From Reyranella humidisoli (GTDB lineage Bacteria > Pseudomonadota > Alphaproteobacteria > Reyranellales > Reyranellaceae), in the NCBI RefSeq assembly GCF_019039055.1, contig NZ_JAHOPB010000003.1, forward strand, positions 248,001-312,000: a DNA stretch of 64,000 nucleotides, written 5' to 3'. A program made the position numbers and the translations under genes. Of this stretch, positions 54,301 to 62,885 are shown one piece after another (positions within the stretch are counted from its first letter, which is position 1; every line of letters begins with the position of its first letter). The notes beneath the pieces are model-generated. The model was not told the DNA's origin. It searched no databases and worked only from the letters and a program-made list of their open reading frames with translations.

Positions 54301-57300
54301 CCGGCGGCATCGGCAACGACGCACTGGCCGGCGGCGCGCTCGACGACGTGCTGAAGACCATCGCCGGCCGTGACACGCTGAGCGCCGGCACGGGTGACGA
54401 TCTGCTGGTCGTCGATTGGTCGCAGATCGACCGCAGCATGTGGACCTACGATGTAAACGGCACCGGCGGCGTGCCTCTGACAGGATCACTGGAAGCGGGT
54501 TACTCGGGCATCTATTTCGGCGACGACTGGCGCTACTACAACCGGGTCGACTTCAGCGGCATCGAGCGCTTCGACATCAAGAGCGCCGATCGCGACGACG
54601 GCATCCGCACCGGCGACGGCGACGACATCGTGTCGAGCGCCGGCGGCAACGACCATCTGATTACCGGCAAGGGCATCGACATCGTCGACGGCGGCTCCGG
54701 CAGCGACCGCTGGGAGGCGGACAAGTCGTTCGCAACGGCTTCGCAGGTCATCGACATCGACCTCAACCGGACCGGCGTTCAGCTCACCTATCTCGGTGAC
54801 GCGACGGTGCGCGGCATCGACATGCTGTCTCTCAGGACGGGTGCGGCTGCCGACACGGTCCTGACCCTCGCCACCGTCACTGCCAACACCAGCACGCACG
54901 GTCACGACGACCAGATCTACACCAACGATGGCAACGATGCCGTCACGGTCACGGGCGGCCGCGACCTCGTCTCCATGGGCGCCGACACCGACACGCTGAC
55001 CGTCGACTGGTCGCTGATCAACCGGTCCATGGGCACCTACGACGTCAACGGTACCGGCGGCGTCGTGCTCACCGGGTCGCTGGAGACCGGCTACTCGGGC
55101 ATCTATTTCGGTGACGACTGGCGCTACTACAATCGTCTCGACTTCAGCGGCGTAGAGCATTTCATCGTCCGCACCGGAGACGGTAACGACGGCATCCGCA
55201 CCGGCGACGGCAACGACAACGTCAGCTCGGGCGCGGGCAACGACCATCTGATCACCGGCAAAGGCATCGACGTCATCGACGGCGGCGCCGATTCCGACCG
55301 CTGGGAGGCCGATAAGTCGTTCGCGACGTCGGCGCAGGCGATCAGCATCGACCTCAACCAGGCCGGCACGCAGCTTACCTACTTGGGCGGCACGACGGTG
55401 CGCGGCATCGAGATGCTGACGCTCAAGACCGGCGCAGCCGGCGATACGGTCCTGACCTACGCGACCGTCGTCTCCAACACCTCGACGCACGGCTTCGACG
55501 ACCAGATCGAGACCAACGATGGCAACGACGCCGTCACCGTCACCGGCGGCCGCGACTCTGTCGCCATGGGCGCGGGCACCGACACGCTGACCGTCGACTG
55601 GTCGCTGATCGGTCGATCGGTCGGAACCTACAATTCGGTTGGCGGCGGCGGCGTGGTACTGACCGGATCGCTGGAAGAGGGCTACTCGGGCATCTATTTC
55701 GGCGACGACTGGCGCTACTACAATCGCCTCGACTTCAGCGGCGTCGAACATTTCAACTTCCTCAGCGGCAGCGGCCATGACGGCATCCGCACCGGCGACG
55801 GCAACGACACCGTCAGCTCGGGCGCGGGCAACGACCATCTGATCACCGGCAAGGGTATCGACGTCATCGATGGCGGGGCCGATGTCGACCGCTGGGAGGC
55901 CGACAAGTCGTTCGCGACATCGGCACAGGCGATCAACATCGACCTCAACCTGAGCGGGGCGCAACTCACCTATCTCGGCGGCGCGACGGTGCGCGGCATC
56001 GAGATGCTGACCCTGAAGACCGGCGCGGGCAACGACACGATCAAGACTCTGGCGACCGTCACGGCCGATACCAGCAGGCATGGTCATACCGACCTGATCG
56101 AGACCAACGACGGCAACGACGCCGTCACTGTCACCGGTGGCTACGACACCGTTGCCATGGGCGCCGGCACCGACACGCTGACAGTCGATTGGTCCCTGAT
56201 CGACCGGTCCATGGGTACCTACGACGTCAACGGAACCGGCGGCGTCGTGCTGACGGGCTCGCTGGAGACCGGATACTCGGGCATCTACTTCGGCGATGAC
56301 TGGCGTTACTACAATCGCGTCGACTTCAGCGGCGTCGAGCATTTCGTCATTCGCGGCGGCGCCGGCAACGACGGCATCCGCACCGGCGACGGCAACGACA
56401 CCGTCATCAGCGGCGCCGGCAACGACCATCTGATCACCGGCAAGGGCATCGACATCGTCGACGGCGGAGTCGACGTCGATCGCTGGGAGGCCGACAAGTC
56501 GTTCGCGACGTCGGTCCAGGCCATCGACATCGACCTCAACCGGAGCGGCGTGCAGCTCACCTATCTAGGCGGCGCCACGGTGCGCGGCATCGAGATGCTC
56601 ACCCTCAAGACCGGCGCGGGCAACGACACGGTGAAGACGCTGGCGACCGTTGTCGCCAATACCTCGACCCACGGTCATGACGACCAGATCGAGACCAACG
56701 ACGGCAACGATGCGGTCACGGTCACGGGCGGTCGCGACCTGGTCGCAATGGGGGCCGGCACCGACACGCTGACGGTCGACTGGTCGCTGATCGGCCGGTC
56801 GATGGGGACCTACAATGCGGTCGGCACCGGCGGCGTGGTGCTGACCGGATCGTTGGAAGAGGGCTACTCGGGCATCTTCTTCGGCGACGACTGGCGCTAC
56901 TACAACCGCGTCGACTTCAGCGGCGTCGAGCATTTCATCGTCCGGGGCGGCAGCGGCCATGACGGCATCCGCACCGGCGACGGCAACGACACGGTCACCA
57001 GCGGCGCCGGCAACGATCACCTGCTGACCGGCAAGGGCATCGACATTGTCGACGGCGGGATCGGCGACGATCGCTGGGAGGCGGACAAGTCTTTCGCGAC
57101 GTCCGTGCAGGCCATCGACATCGACCTCAACCGGACCAGCGTCCAACTCACCTATCTGGGTGGCGCCACCGTGCGTGGCATCGAGGCGGTGACGCTCAAG
57201 ACCGGCGCCGGCCATGACGTGGTCAAGACCCTGTCCACGGTGCTGGCCAACACCTCGACCCACGGGCACGACGACCAGATCGAAACCAACGACGGTGACG

Positions 57301-60300
57301 ACAGCGTAACGGTCACGGGCGGTCGCGACGTGGCCGCAATGGGGGCGGGCAGCGATACGCTGATCGTCGACTGGTCGCTGATCAACCGCGGTTTCGGCTC
57401 CTTCGGCTTTACGGGATCCCTGGCGGACGGCTATTCGGGCGCCTTCTTCGGCGACGACCCGCGCTACTACAATCGCGTCGACTACAGCGGCGTCGAGCAA
57501 TTCGTGCTTCGCGCCGGTGGAGCCAACGACACGATCCGTGGAGCCGACGGCGACGATACGTTGAGCGGCGGCGGTGGCAACGACGATCTGGGCGGCGGCC
57601 TTGGCGACGACCTGCTGGTCGGCGGTCTCGGCCTCGACACGCTGGACGGCGGCGATGGTATGGACACGGCCGACTACAGCGACAAGACGACGGCCGTCGT
57701 CGTGACGCTCAACGGCGCCACCGCTGCCACGGTGACGGTGAACGGCGTGGCCGAAGACACGGTTCGCAATATCGAGAGTGTGATCGGCGGATCCAACAAG
57801 GATATGCTGACCGGCGATGCGCTTGCCAATCGCCTTGTTGGTGGCGCCAACAACGACACACTGACGGGCGGCGGCGGCGAGGACATCCTCGACGGTGGAG
57901 TCGGCCTCGATACCGCCAATTATGGCGACAAGACGGTATCCGTCGTCGTTACGCTGGACGGTACGACCGCTGCAGGCGTCGTTGTCGGTGGCGTCCTGGA
58001 GGATACTGTCCAGAACATCGAGAACGTCATAGGCAGCTCGGTCTCGGACATTCTGACCGGGGATTTCCTGAGCAATCGCCTCGAGGGCGGTGCGGGTGAC
58101 GACGTGCTGAAGGGCGGCGCAGGTAACGACGCTCTCGAAGGCGGGCTCGGCGTCGATACGGCCGACTACAGCGACAAGACCGTATCGGTCTCGCTGACCC
58201 TCGCAACCTCGACCCCCGCGAGTGTAACGGTGGGCGGTATCGCCGAGGATACGGTACGCTACATCGAGAATGTGATCGGCGGCTCCGGCAACGACACCAT
58301 CACCGGCGACAAGTACGCCAATGTGTTCCGGGGTGCCGCCGGCGACGACGTGCTGGATGGTGCGGCGGGCGTCGACACGGCCGATTACAGCGACAAGACT
58401 GCCTCAGTGGTGGTCGCGCTTGCGACCTCCACGGCGGTTGACGTGCGGGTCGGCGGCGGCGTCGAGGATTCGATCCGCAACATCGAGAATGTCGTGGGCG
58501 GATCGGGCGACGACACGCTGACTGGCGACAGTCTTGCCAATCGCCTCGAAGGCGGCGTCGGTGACGATGTCCTGAGGGGCGGCGCGAGAGCTGACGTGCT
58601 CGACGGGGGCGCGGACGTCGACACCGCTGACTACGGTGACAAGCTGGTCTCGGTGGCGCTGACGCTCAACGGTGCGACGGGTGCGCTCGTAAAGGTGAAC
58701 GGCGTCTACGAAGACACGATCAGCAACATTGAGAACGTGATCGGTGGTTCCGGCGCCGATACGCTGACTGGAGACGGGCTGGTCAACCACCTCGAGGGCG
58801 GTGCCGGGGACGACGTGCTCAAGGGTGCCGGCGGGAGCGACCTGCTCGACGGCGGGATTGGCATGGACACCGCCGATTACAGCGACAAGACCAGCCCGGT
58901 CGTGGCGACGCTGAACGGCGCGACGGCGGTCGACGTTCTGGTGAACGGCGTGACTGAAGATTCGATCAGCAACATCGAGAACCTGATTGGCGGGTCAGGC
59001 GTCGATACACTGACCGGCGATACCCTCGCCAACCGCTTCATGGGCGGCGCGGGCAACGACGTGCTCGATGGCGGTGCAGGCAGCGATACCGCGGACTACA
59101 GTGAAAAGGCGGCCTCGATCGTCGTGACCCTGGCCGGCGGGACGCCGGTCACGGTCATGGTGAACGGTATTGCCGAGGATACGATCAGCAACATCGAGAA
59201 CATTGTCGGCGGCAACGGCAAGGACACGCTGACCGGAGACGCGCTTGCCAACCGTCTCGAAGGAGGGGTCAACAACGATGTGCTGATGGGCAGCGGCGGC
59301 GCGGATGTCCTCGACGGGGGAATCGGCATCGATACGGCCGACTACAGCGACAAGACTGTTGCCGTGGCGCTCATACTGGCAGGCGCAACGCCGGTCGGCG
59401 TCAAGGTCGACGGTGTGCTCGAGGATACGATCAGCAACATCGAGTACGTGTTCAGCGGGTCGGGTAACGACACGCTGGTCGGTGACGGTCTGTTCAACCG
59501 CTTCGAGGCCGGTGCAGGCGACGACTTGATGCGCGGCGGCGGGGGCGCAGACTTCCTGGATGGCGGTGCCGGTATCGACACGGCCGACTACAGCGACAAG
59601 TCAGTTGCGGTTTCTGCAACGCTCGCAGGCGCGGGTGTCAGCACCGTGACGGTCGGCGGCGTGGCCGAGGACACGATCCGCAGGGTCGAGAACGTGACTG
59701 GCGGGTCCGCCGCCGACACATTGACGGGCGACTTGCTCGCCAACCGCTTCATGGGCGGCGCGGGCAACGACGTGCTCGATGGCGGTGCGGGCAGCGACAC
59801 CGCGGACTACAGCGAAAAGGGGGCTTCGGTCGTCGTGACCCTGGCAGGCGCGGCACCGGCCACGGTCATGGTGAACGGCGTTGCCGAGGATACCATCCGC
59901 AACATCGAGAACATCAGCGGCGGCATTGGCAAAGACATGCTGACCGGCGACGCGCTTGCCAACCGGCTTGAAGGAGGCTTCAACAATGACGTGCTGATGG
60001 GCGGCGGTGGCGCGGACGTTCTCGATGGAGGGAGCGGCATCGATACCGCCGACTACACCGACAAGACCGTCAGCGTAGCGGTCAGCCTGGCCGGAGCTAC
60101 TCCGGTTGACGTCAGGGTGAACGGCGTGATCGAGGATACGATCGTCAATATCGAGTATGTATTCAGTGGATCGGGCAACGACACTCTGATCGGCGACGGA
60201 CTTTTCAACCGATTCGAGGCCGGCGCCGGCGACGACTTCCTGCGGGGGGGCGGTGGCGCGGACTTACTGGATGGCGGCGCCGGTATCGACGCAGCCGACT

Positions 60301-60815
60301 ACAGCGACAAGTCAGCTGCAGTTTCCGCGACGCTCGCAGGTGCTGGCGTGAGCACCGTTACTGTCGGCGGCGTGGCCGAGGACACGATCCGCAACATCGA
60401 GAACCTGATCGGCGGCTCGGCCAACGACACGCTGAACGGCAGCACGGCGGCCAACCGGCTGGACGGCAACACCGGCAGCGACGCGCTGATGGGGGGTACC
60501 GGGGCCGATACGTTCGTGTTCAGCACCGCGCTGGGACCGACGAACGTCGATTCGATCCTCGACTTCGCCGTCGGCGTGGACCGGATCGCGCTCGACGATG
60601 CGATCTTCACCGCGTTCGCGGGGCAGCCGCTGGTCGGTGCGGTGGCGTTCCACATCGGCAGTGCAGCGCACGATGCCGACGATCGCATCGTCTACGATTC
60701 GGCGAACGGAAGCCTCTACTACGACGCCGATGGCATGGGGGGCGGGGCGGCCAAGGCCTTCGCGATGCTGTCGACGGGGCTTGCGCTGACGCAGAACGAT
60801 TTTCTCATCGTCTGA
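51336..60815 (+). CDS. Giant RTX protein with M10 (serralysin-type) metalloprotease domain
   Basis: 3159 residues, predicted secreted by a type I system without a Sec signal. A GGGGG site lies seven bases before the ATG. The N-terminus is MCIFC. The zinc protease motif HEVGHVLGLGH covers residues 199-209 with Met-turn SMSY at 234-237. Residues about 375-505 are RTX nonapeptides, and about 507-685 are a 'NLILNGGFE' jelly-roll-like domain. Residues about 685-1021 hold two decayed copies of the later repeat ('MDW...VERFELTGG'). Residues 1022-2006 are five 197-residue repeats, 2007-2104 a partial sixth. Residues 2105-3052 are twelve RTX modules in long-long-short order. The end is 'GGTGADTFVF...NDFLIV', the usual M10 C-terminal/export region. 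Apart from the N-terminal pair I see no Cys. Likely a calcium-folded surface or released protease/adhesin; substrate unknown. Confidence 0.92.
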   Translation: MCIFCGDGKGLSHWGWAGFENFAVSDTPPGAASPGGSSITPTSAAVPVSSDFEREVTFITGVNADGTISNTSYWGATSDTAQKWGTPTAGTGASITYTFDVASAFTDTEKQTFITAMDMWEAVADVTFSLGGSNADVKLVRGAAGSGANAGGPHTQGSGSTLGQNSGQWIVNMETSKYGFDLSGSFSEAEAYGLNTILHEVGHVLGLGHGGAYNGAADETTQQFSAYDERMWTSMSYIGWNDRSTALYRASYDYKDTRWVTDDGTTIETGSTWMPIDILAIQRLYGAAESSPFDGGEVFGFNTNVTGSIAKFFDFTINTNPVITIYDEGTGNTLDLSGFADDADVDLDDGGFSSAGGLTNNIGIAFGTVIETAITGDGDDTLVGNEHDNMFDGGAGADSFDGGAGSDTVTFVRSNEAVDIDLGRQDTRAPSGGHAEGDSFTSIENLIGSNFDDRLVAASGLGGSTIEGLKGNDTLFGSAENDTIRGGLGDDVIVGNEGNDHLYGADTNLILNGGFEIAGGVDVGADGYSEYVGELEGWGVLSGFGRELVTTSAVGVAPFAGKYAIDLDSYGASSNTSITQVVSGAEDGVLYRLAFEAGKFDAATTARFEVYWGGTKLTWFETHQTYVDPTVNYVTHYIDIAGGAGAGVQKNQLIFAEIGAADGFGTLLDNVRMYRVDSGEPKADDRDPISDGNDTFSPGTGSDVVYGHGGNDRAIFDDIGGNDHFDGGSGNDTLVMDWHAATTAIIYHGLNVSNSAEIGMAESYERTPAIVGDSAQYLYFKEVERFELTGGTAGDTLRGGGLDDILIGNGGDDVLVGGGGIDLLNGGDGFDRATLKLSGGNNTIRLVDTMGSGSVTLGDGTQLISIEALNLEAGDGDDFLDVRGTIVNPVDDPYYSRTHTSFAGFGGNDTLAVDFATSYGATFDGGAGSRDTLIMDWSASQRDIYRNVGEDDTYRSFSHSVTVFTEGHYVTTHYYYTTTFTNVERFELTGGIGNDALAGGALDDVLKTIAGRDTLSAGTGDDLLVVDWSQIDRSMWTYDVNGTGGVPLTGSLEAGYSGIYFGDDWRYYNRVDFSGIERFDIKSADRDDGIRTGDGDDIVSSAGGNDHLITGKGIDIVDGGSGSDRWEADKSFATASQVIDIDLNRTGVQLTYLGDATVRGIDMLSLRTGAAADTVLTLATVTANTSTHGHDDQIYTNDGNDAVTVTGGRDLVSMGADTDTLTVDWSLINRSMGTYDVNGTGGVVLTGSLETGYSGIYFGDDWRYYNRLDFSGVEHFIVRTGDGNDGIRTGDGNDNVSSGAGNDHLITGKGIDVIDGGADSDRWEADKSFATSAQAISIDLNQAGTQLTYLGGTTVRGIEMLTLKTGAAGDTVLTYATVVSNTSTHGFDDQIETNDGNDAVTVTGGRDSVAMGAGTDTLTVDWSLIGRSVGTYNSVGGGGVVLTGSLEEGYSGIYFGDDWRYYNRLDFSGVEHFNFLSGSGHDGIRTGDGNDTVSSGAGNDHLITGKGIDVIDGGADVDRWEADKSFATSAQAINIDLNLSGAQLTYLGGATVRGIEMLTLKTGAGNDTIKTLATVTADTSRHGHTDLIETNDGNDAVTVTGGYDTVAMGAGTDTLTVDWSLIDRSMGTYDVNGTGGVVLTGSLETGYSGIYFGDDWRYYNRVDFSGVEHFVIRGGAGNDGIRTGDGNDTVISGAGNDHLITGKGIDIVDGGVDVDRWEADKSFATSVQAIDIDLNRSGVQLTYLGGATVRGIEMLTLKTGAGNDTVKTLATVVANTSTHGHDDQIETNDGNDAVTVTGGRDLVAMGAGTDTLTVDWSLIGRSMGTYNAVGTGGVVLTGSLEEGYSGIFFGDDWRYYNRVDFSGVEHFIVRGGSGHDGIRTGDGNDTVTSGAGNDHLLTGKGIDIVDGGIGDDRWEADKSFATSVQAIDIDLNRTSVQLTYLGGATVRGIEAVTLKTGAGHDVVKTLSTVLANTSTHGHDDQIETNDGDDSVTVTGGRDVAAMGAGSDTLIVDWSLINRGFGSFGFTGSLADGYSGAFFGDDPRYYNRVDYSGVEQFVLRAGGANDTIRGADGDDTLSGGGGNDDLGGGLGDDLLVGGLGLDTLDGGDGMDTADYSDKTTAVVVTLNGATAATVTVNGVAEDTVRNIESVIGGSNKDMLTGDALANRLVGGANNDTLTGGGGEDILDGGVGLDTANYGDKTVSVVVTLDGTTAAGVVVGGVLEDTVQNIENVIGSSVSDILTGDFLSNRLEGGAGDDVLKGGAGNDALEGGLGVDTADYSDKTVSVSLTLATSTPASVTVGGIAEDTVRYIENVIGGSGNDTITGDKYANVFRGAAGDDVLDGAAGVDTADYSDKTASVVVALATSTAVDVRVGGGVEDSIRNIENVVGGSGDDTLTGDSLANRLEGGVGDDVLRGGARADVLDGGADVDTADYGDKLVSVALTLNGATGALVKVNGVYEDTISNIENVIGGSGADTLTGDGLVNHLEGGAGDDVLKGAGGSDLLDGGIGMDTADYSDKTSPVVATLNGATAVDVLVNGVTEDSISNIENLIGGSGVDTLTGDTLANRFMGGAGNDVLDGGAGSDTADYSEKAASIVVTLAGGTPVTVMVNGIAEDTISNIENIVGGNGKDTLTGDALANRLEGGVNNDVLMGSGGADVLDGGIGIDTADYSDKTVAVALILAGATPVGVKVDGVLEDTISNIEYVFSGSGNDTLVGDGLFNRFEAGAGDDLMRGGGGADFLDGGAGIDTADYSDKSVAVSATLAGAGVSTVTVGGVAEDTIRRVENVTGGSAADTLTGDLLANRFMGGAGNDVLDGGAGSDTADYSEKGASVVVTLAGAAPATVMVNGVAEDTIRNIENISGGIGKDMLTGDALANRLEGGFNNDVLMGGGGADVLDGGSGIDTADYTDKTVSVAVSLAGATPVDVRVNGVIEDTIVNIEYVFSGSGNDTLIGDGLFNRFEAGAGDDFLRGGGGADLLDGGAGIDAADYSDKSAAVSATLAGAGVSTVTVGGVAEDTIRNIENLIGGSANDTLNGSTAANRLDGNTGSDALMGGTGADTFVFSTALGPTNVDSILDFAVGVDRIALDDAIFTAFAGQPLVGAVAFHIGSAAHDADDRIVYDSANGSLYYDADGMGGGAAKAFAMLSTGLALTQNDFLIV
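54399..57353 (+). repeat. Five tandem 591-nt (197-residue) coding repeats
   Basis: Unit starts at 54399, 54990, 55581, 56172 and 56763, each exactly 591 nt, followed by a partial unit from 57354. Each unit opens 'DTLTVDWSLI' and includes 'TGSLE.GYSGI', 'FGDDWRYYNR', 'GIRTGDGND', 'NDHLITGKGID', 'DRWEADKSFAT', 'LTYLGGATVRGIE' and 'ETNDGNDAVTVTGG'. Units 2/4 and 3/5 resemble each other near the front, suggesting past duplication of a two-unit block. Confidence 0.95.
57648..60491 (+). repeat. Twelve RTX modules in four 711-nt long-long-short triplets
   Basis: Module starts are 57648, 57894, 58140, 58359, 58605, 58851, 59070, 59316, 59562, 59781, 60027 and 60273. Lengths are 82, 82 and 73 residues repeated four times (711 nt per triplet). 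Each carries 'DTADYSDKT', a Val/Thr-rich strand pair, 'EDTI.NIENVIGGSG.DTLTGD' and one or two RTX nonapeptides. The short module lacks one nonapeptide. Triplets 3 and 4 are clearly the most similar pair. Confidence 0.95.
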
Positions 60816-60860
60816 CGGGGATGCCATAGAGTCTGCAAGATTGACCGGCAAAGAGGCCGC

Positions 60861-61748
60861 ATGATCACCCGCAGACTCCTGTGCGCCGGCGCGGCGCTCG
60901 CCCCGTTTCCCCTGGCATTTCCCGCCGCCGCTCAGACGTCGGGGCCGCGCTTTCCGCCGGCCTTCCTCGAGGGGATCCGCCAGGAGGCGCTGCGGGCCGG
61001 CGTCGACCGCGGCACGATCGACGCGGCGCTGGCCGACATCCGCGAGGTTCCGCGGGTGATGGAGCAGGCGCGCAACCAGCCCGAGTTCAAGATGAGCTGG
61101 GAGACCTACCGCGACCGCGTCGTCTCCACCGAGCGGGTGGCCCGCGGCCGTGCCCTGCTGGCGGAGAACCGCGCCACGATCGAGCGCTTCGCCGGGCCGG
61201 CCGGATTGCCGCCGTCGGTCGCCGTCGCGCTGTGGGGTATCGAGAGCAACTACGGCACCCGGCTGGGCGACTTCGAAGTGGTCGAGGCGCTGGCCACGCT
61301 GGTGCACAACAACTTCCGCGCCAAGTTCTTCCGCGAGCAGCTGATCGCGGCGCTCAAGATCGTGTCGCAAGGCCATATCGGGCTGCACGCGATGAAGGGC
61401 TCGTGGGCCGGCGCGATGGGCCAGTGCCAGTTCATCCCGACCAGCTTCATCGCCTACGCCGCCGACGGCGACGGCGACGGCCGCAAGGACATCTGGACCA
61501 ACAAGGTCGATGTATTCGCCTCGATCGTGAACTACCTCCGGAAAGTGGGCTGGCGACCGGGCCTGCGCTGGGGCGACGAGATCCCGCCCGGAGCGCAGGG
61601 CGGGGCCGGAACGCGCATTGTGCGACCGGCGGGGGCCGGCGGACCGGCCTATGCCACGACCGAGAACTTCAAGGTCATCCTGCGCTGGAACCAGTCGGAC
61701 TTCTTCGCTCTCGCCGTGGGGCTCCTGTCGGACCGGATCGCCGCCTGA
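60861..61748 (+). CDS. Lytic murein transglycosylase (MltB-like)
   Basis: 295 residues. Signal peptide 'MITRRLLCAGAALAPFPLAFPAAAQ'. The catalytic domain has the Glu in 'VALWGIESNYGTRLGDFEVVEALATL', then 'QGHIGLHAMKGSWAGAMGQCQFIPTSFIAYAADGDGDGRKDIW', the SLT_2/MltB pattern. It cleaves peptidoglycan to 1,6-anhydro-muropeptides. There is no C-terminal peptidoglycan-binding domain, so it is a short, soluble form. It is followed by RlpA and a D,D-carboxypeptidase, a cell-wall gene cluster. It starts 45 bp after the RTX gene stop. Confidence 0.93.
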   Translation: MITRRLLCAGAALAPFPLAFPAAAQTSGPRFPPAFLEGIRQEALRAGVDRGTIDAALADIREVPRVMEQARNQPEFKMSWETYRDRVVSTERVARGRALLAENRATIERFAGPAGLPPSVAVALWGIESNYGTRLGDFEVVEALATLVHNNFRAKFFREQLIAALKIVSQGHIGLHAMKGSWAGAMGQCQFIPTSFIAYAADGDGDGRKDIWTNKVDVFASIVNYLRKVGWRPGLRWGDEIPPGAQGGAGTRIVRPAGAGGPAYATTENFKVILRWNQSDFFALAVGLLSDRIAA

Positions 61749-61787
61749 CGCAAAAGCCCCAGGAGGCCGCTCCACTGGCCGCCCAAG

Positions 61788-62885
61788 ATGATGTATGATG
61801 TGAACATCATGCCGCTAGCGTTGGTAAAACAGCGATTTCCAGCTCTCCAGACCCTCCGCCTCTGCGGCGCGATCGCGGTGATGGCGTCCGTCGCGGCCTG
61901 CGGATCGTCGAACAAGGGCGGGGGAAGCGGGGCGAGCGGGAGCGTCGCCCAGAGCGGCACCTACAAGATCGGCAAGCCCTACAAGATCGACGGCATCACC
62001 TATACGCCGCAGGAGACCTTCACCCTCACCGAGACCGGAGTCGCTTCGTGGTACGGGCCGGGCTTCCACGGCAAGTCGACGGCCAATGGCGAGCGCTACG
62101 ACCAGGCCGACCGCACGGCCGCCCATCGCACGCTGCAGATGCCGGCGGTGGTGCGGGTCACCAACCTCGACAACGGCCTGAGCACGGTCGTCCGCGTCAA
62201 CGATCGTGGCCCGTTCGCACGCAGCCGCGTGATCGACCTGTCGCGCACGGCGGCGCAGGAAATCGACATGATCGGCAAGGGCACGGCGCGGGTCCGCATC
62301 GACCAGCTCTCGACCGAGAGCACGACGGTGAAGGAGATCGCCCTGGGTGGCGGCGGTCCTGCCGAGCAGCAGCAGGCGCTGGCCCAGCTCGCGAGCGGCA
62401 AGCGCGCGCCCGCCGCCTCACCGGCTCCCGCGCCAGCGCCCGTACCGGCCGCTCCACCGCCGCAGGTCATGGTCGCCCAGCAGGCGGCCTACGAACCGCC
62501 GCCTGCGCCGCCGGCTCCCGCACAGACCGTGCAGGCGAGCCCACCGCGCGGAAACGGCACGCCGTTTCCCGCGCCCCAGTCGGCCTCGGGCGCGGTGCCG
62601 CCGACCATCGCCTCGCTCTCGACTGCGGCGCCCGCGCCCCAACCCGCGTCCGGGGCCAGCGGCTTCTTCGTGCAGGTCGGCGCCTTCTCGACGCAGGAGA
62701 ATGCCGAGCGCCAGCGCGGCGCCGTCCGCAGCTACGGCAATCCCGAGGTTTCGCAGCGGTCCGCCAACGGACGCGATGTTTATCGCGTGCGGCTGGGGCC
62801 CTATACCACTTCCGATGCGGCCGGCATTGTCGCCGACCGGCTCAAGCGTTCAGGCTATGGGGATGCCCGTGTCGTTGCTGACTGA
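61788..62885 (+). CDS. rlpA: RlpA-family septal lytic transglycosylase with SPOR domain
   Basis: 365 residues (if ATG 61788 is used; ATG 61791 or 61809 are alternatives, none with a clear ribosome site). The lipobox-like 'VMASVAACGSS' suggests an outer-membrane lipoprotein. The double-psi barrel RlpA domain has 'GVASWYGPGFHGKSTANGERYD', 'AAHRTLQMPAVVRVTNLDNG' and 'VRVNDRGPFARSRVIDLSRTAAQEI', with the catalytic Asp in 'NDRGPF'. A long Pro/Ala linker leads to a C-terminal SPOR domain ('GFFVQVGAFSTQENAERQR'), which binds denuded septal glycan. Overlaps the next gene by 23 nt. Confidence 0.95.
   Translation: MMYDVNIMPLALVKQRFPALQTLRLCGAIAVMASVAACGSSNKGGGSGASGSVAQSGTYKIGKPYKIDGITYTPQETFTLTETGVASWYGPGFHGKSTANGERYDQADRTAAHRTLQMPAVVRVTNLDNGLSTVVRVNDRGPFARSRVIDLSRTAAQEIDMIGKGTARVRIDQLSTESTTVKEIALGGGGPAEQQQALAQLASGKRAPAASPAPAPAPVPAAPPPQVMVAQQAAYEPPPAPPAPAQTVQASPPRGNGTPFPAPQSASGAVPPTIASLSTAAPAPQPASGASGFFVQVGAFSTQENAERQRGAVRSYGNPEVSQRSANGRDVYRVRLGPYTTSDAAGIVADRLKRSGYGDARVVAD

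Noticed and set aside
51915..56429. Long minus-strand open frames (779 and 647 codons) opposite the RTX gene
   Set aside because: They follow the repeat pattern of the sense gene and have the same periodicity; a shadow of GC-biased repetitive coding sequence, not an independent antisense gene.
54399..60491. Possible CRISPR-like array because of regular repeats
   Set aside because: Repeat lengths are 591 nt and 246/219 nt, all in one reading frame, with no short identical repeats or unique spacers.
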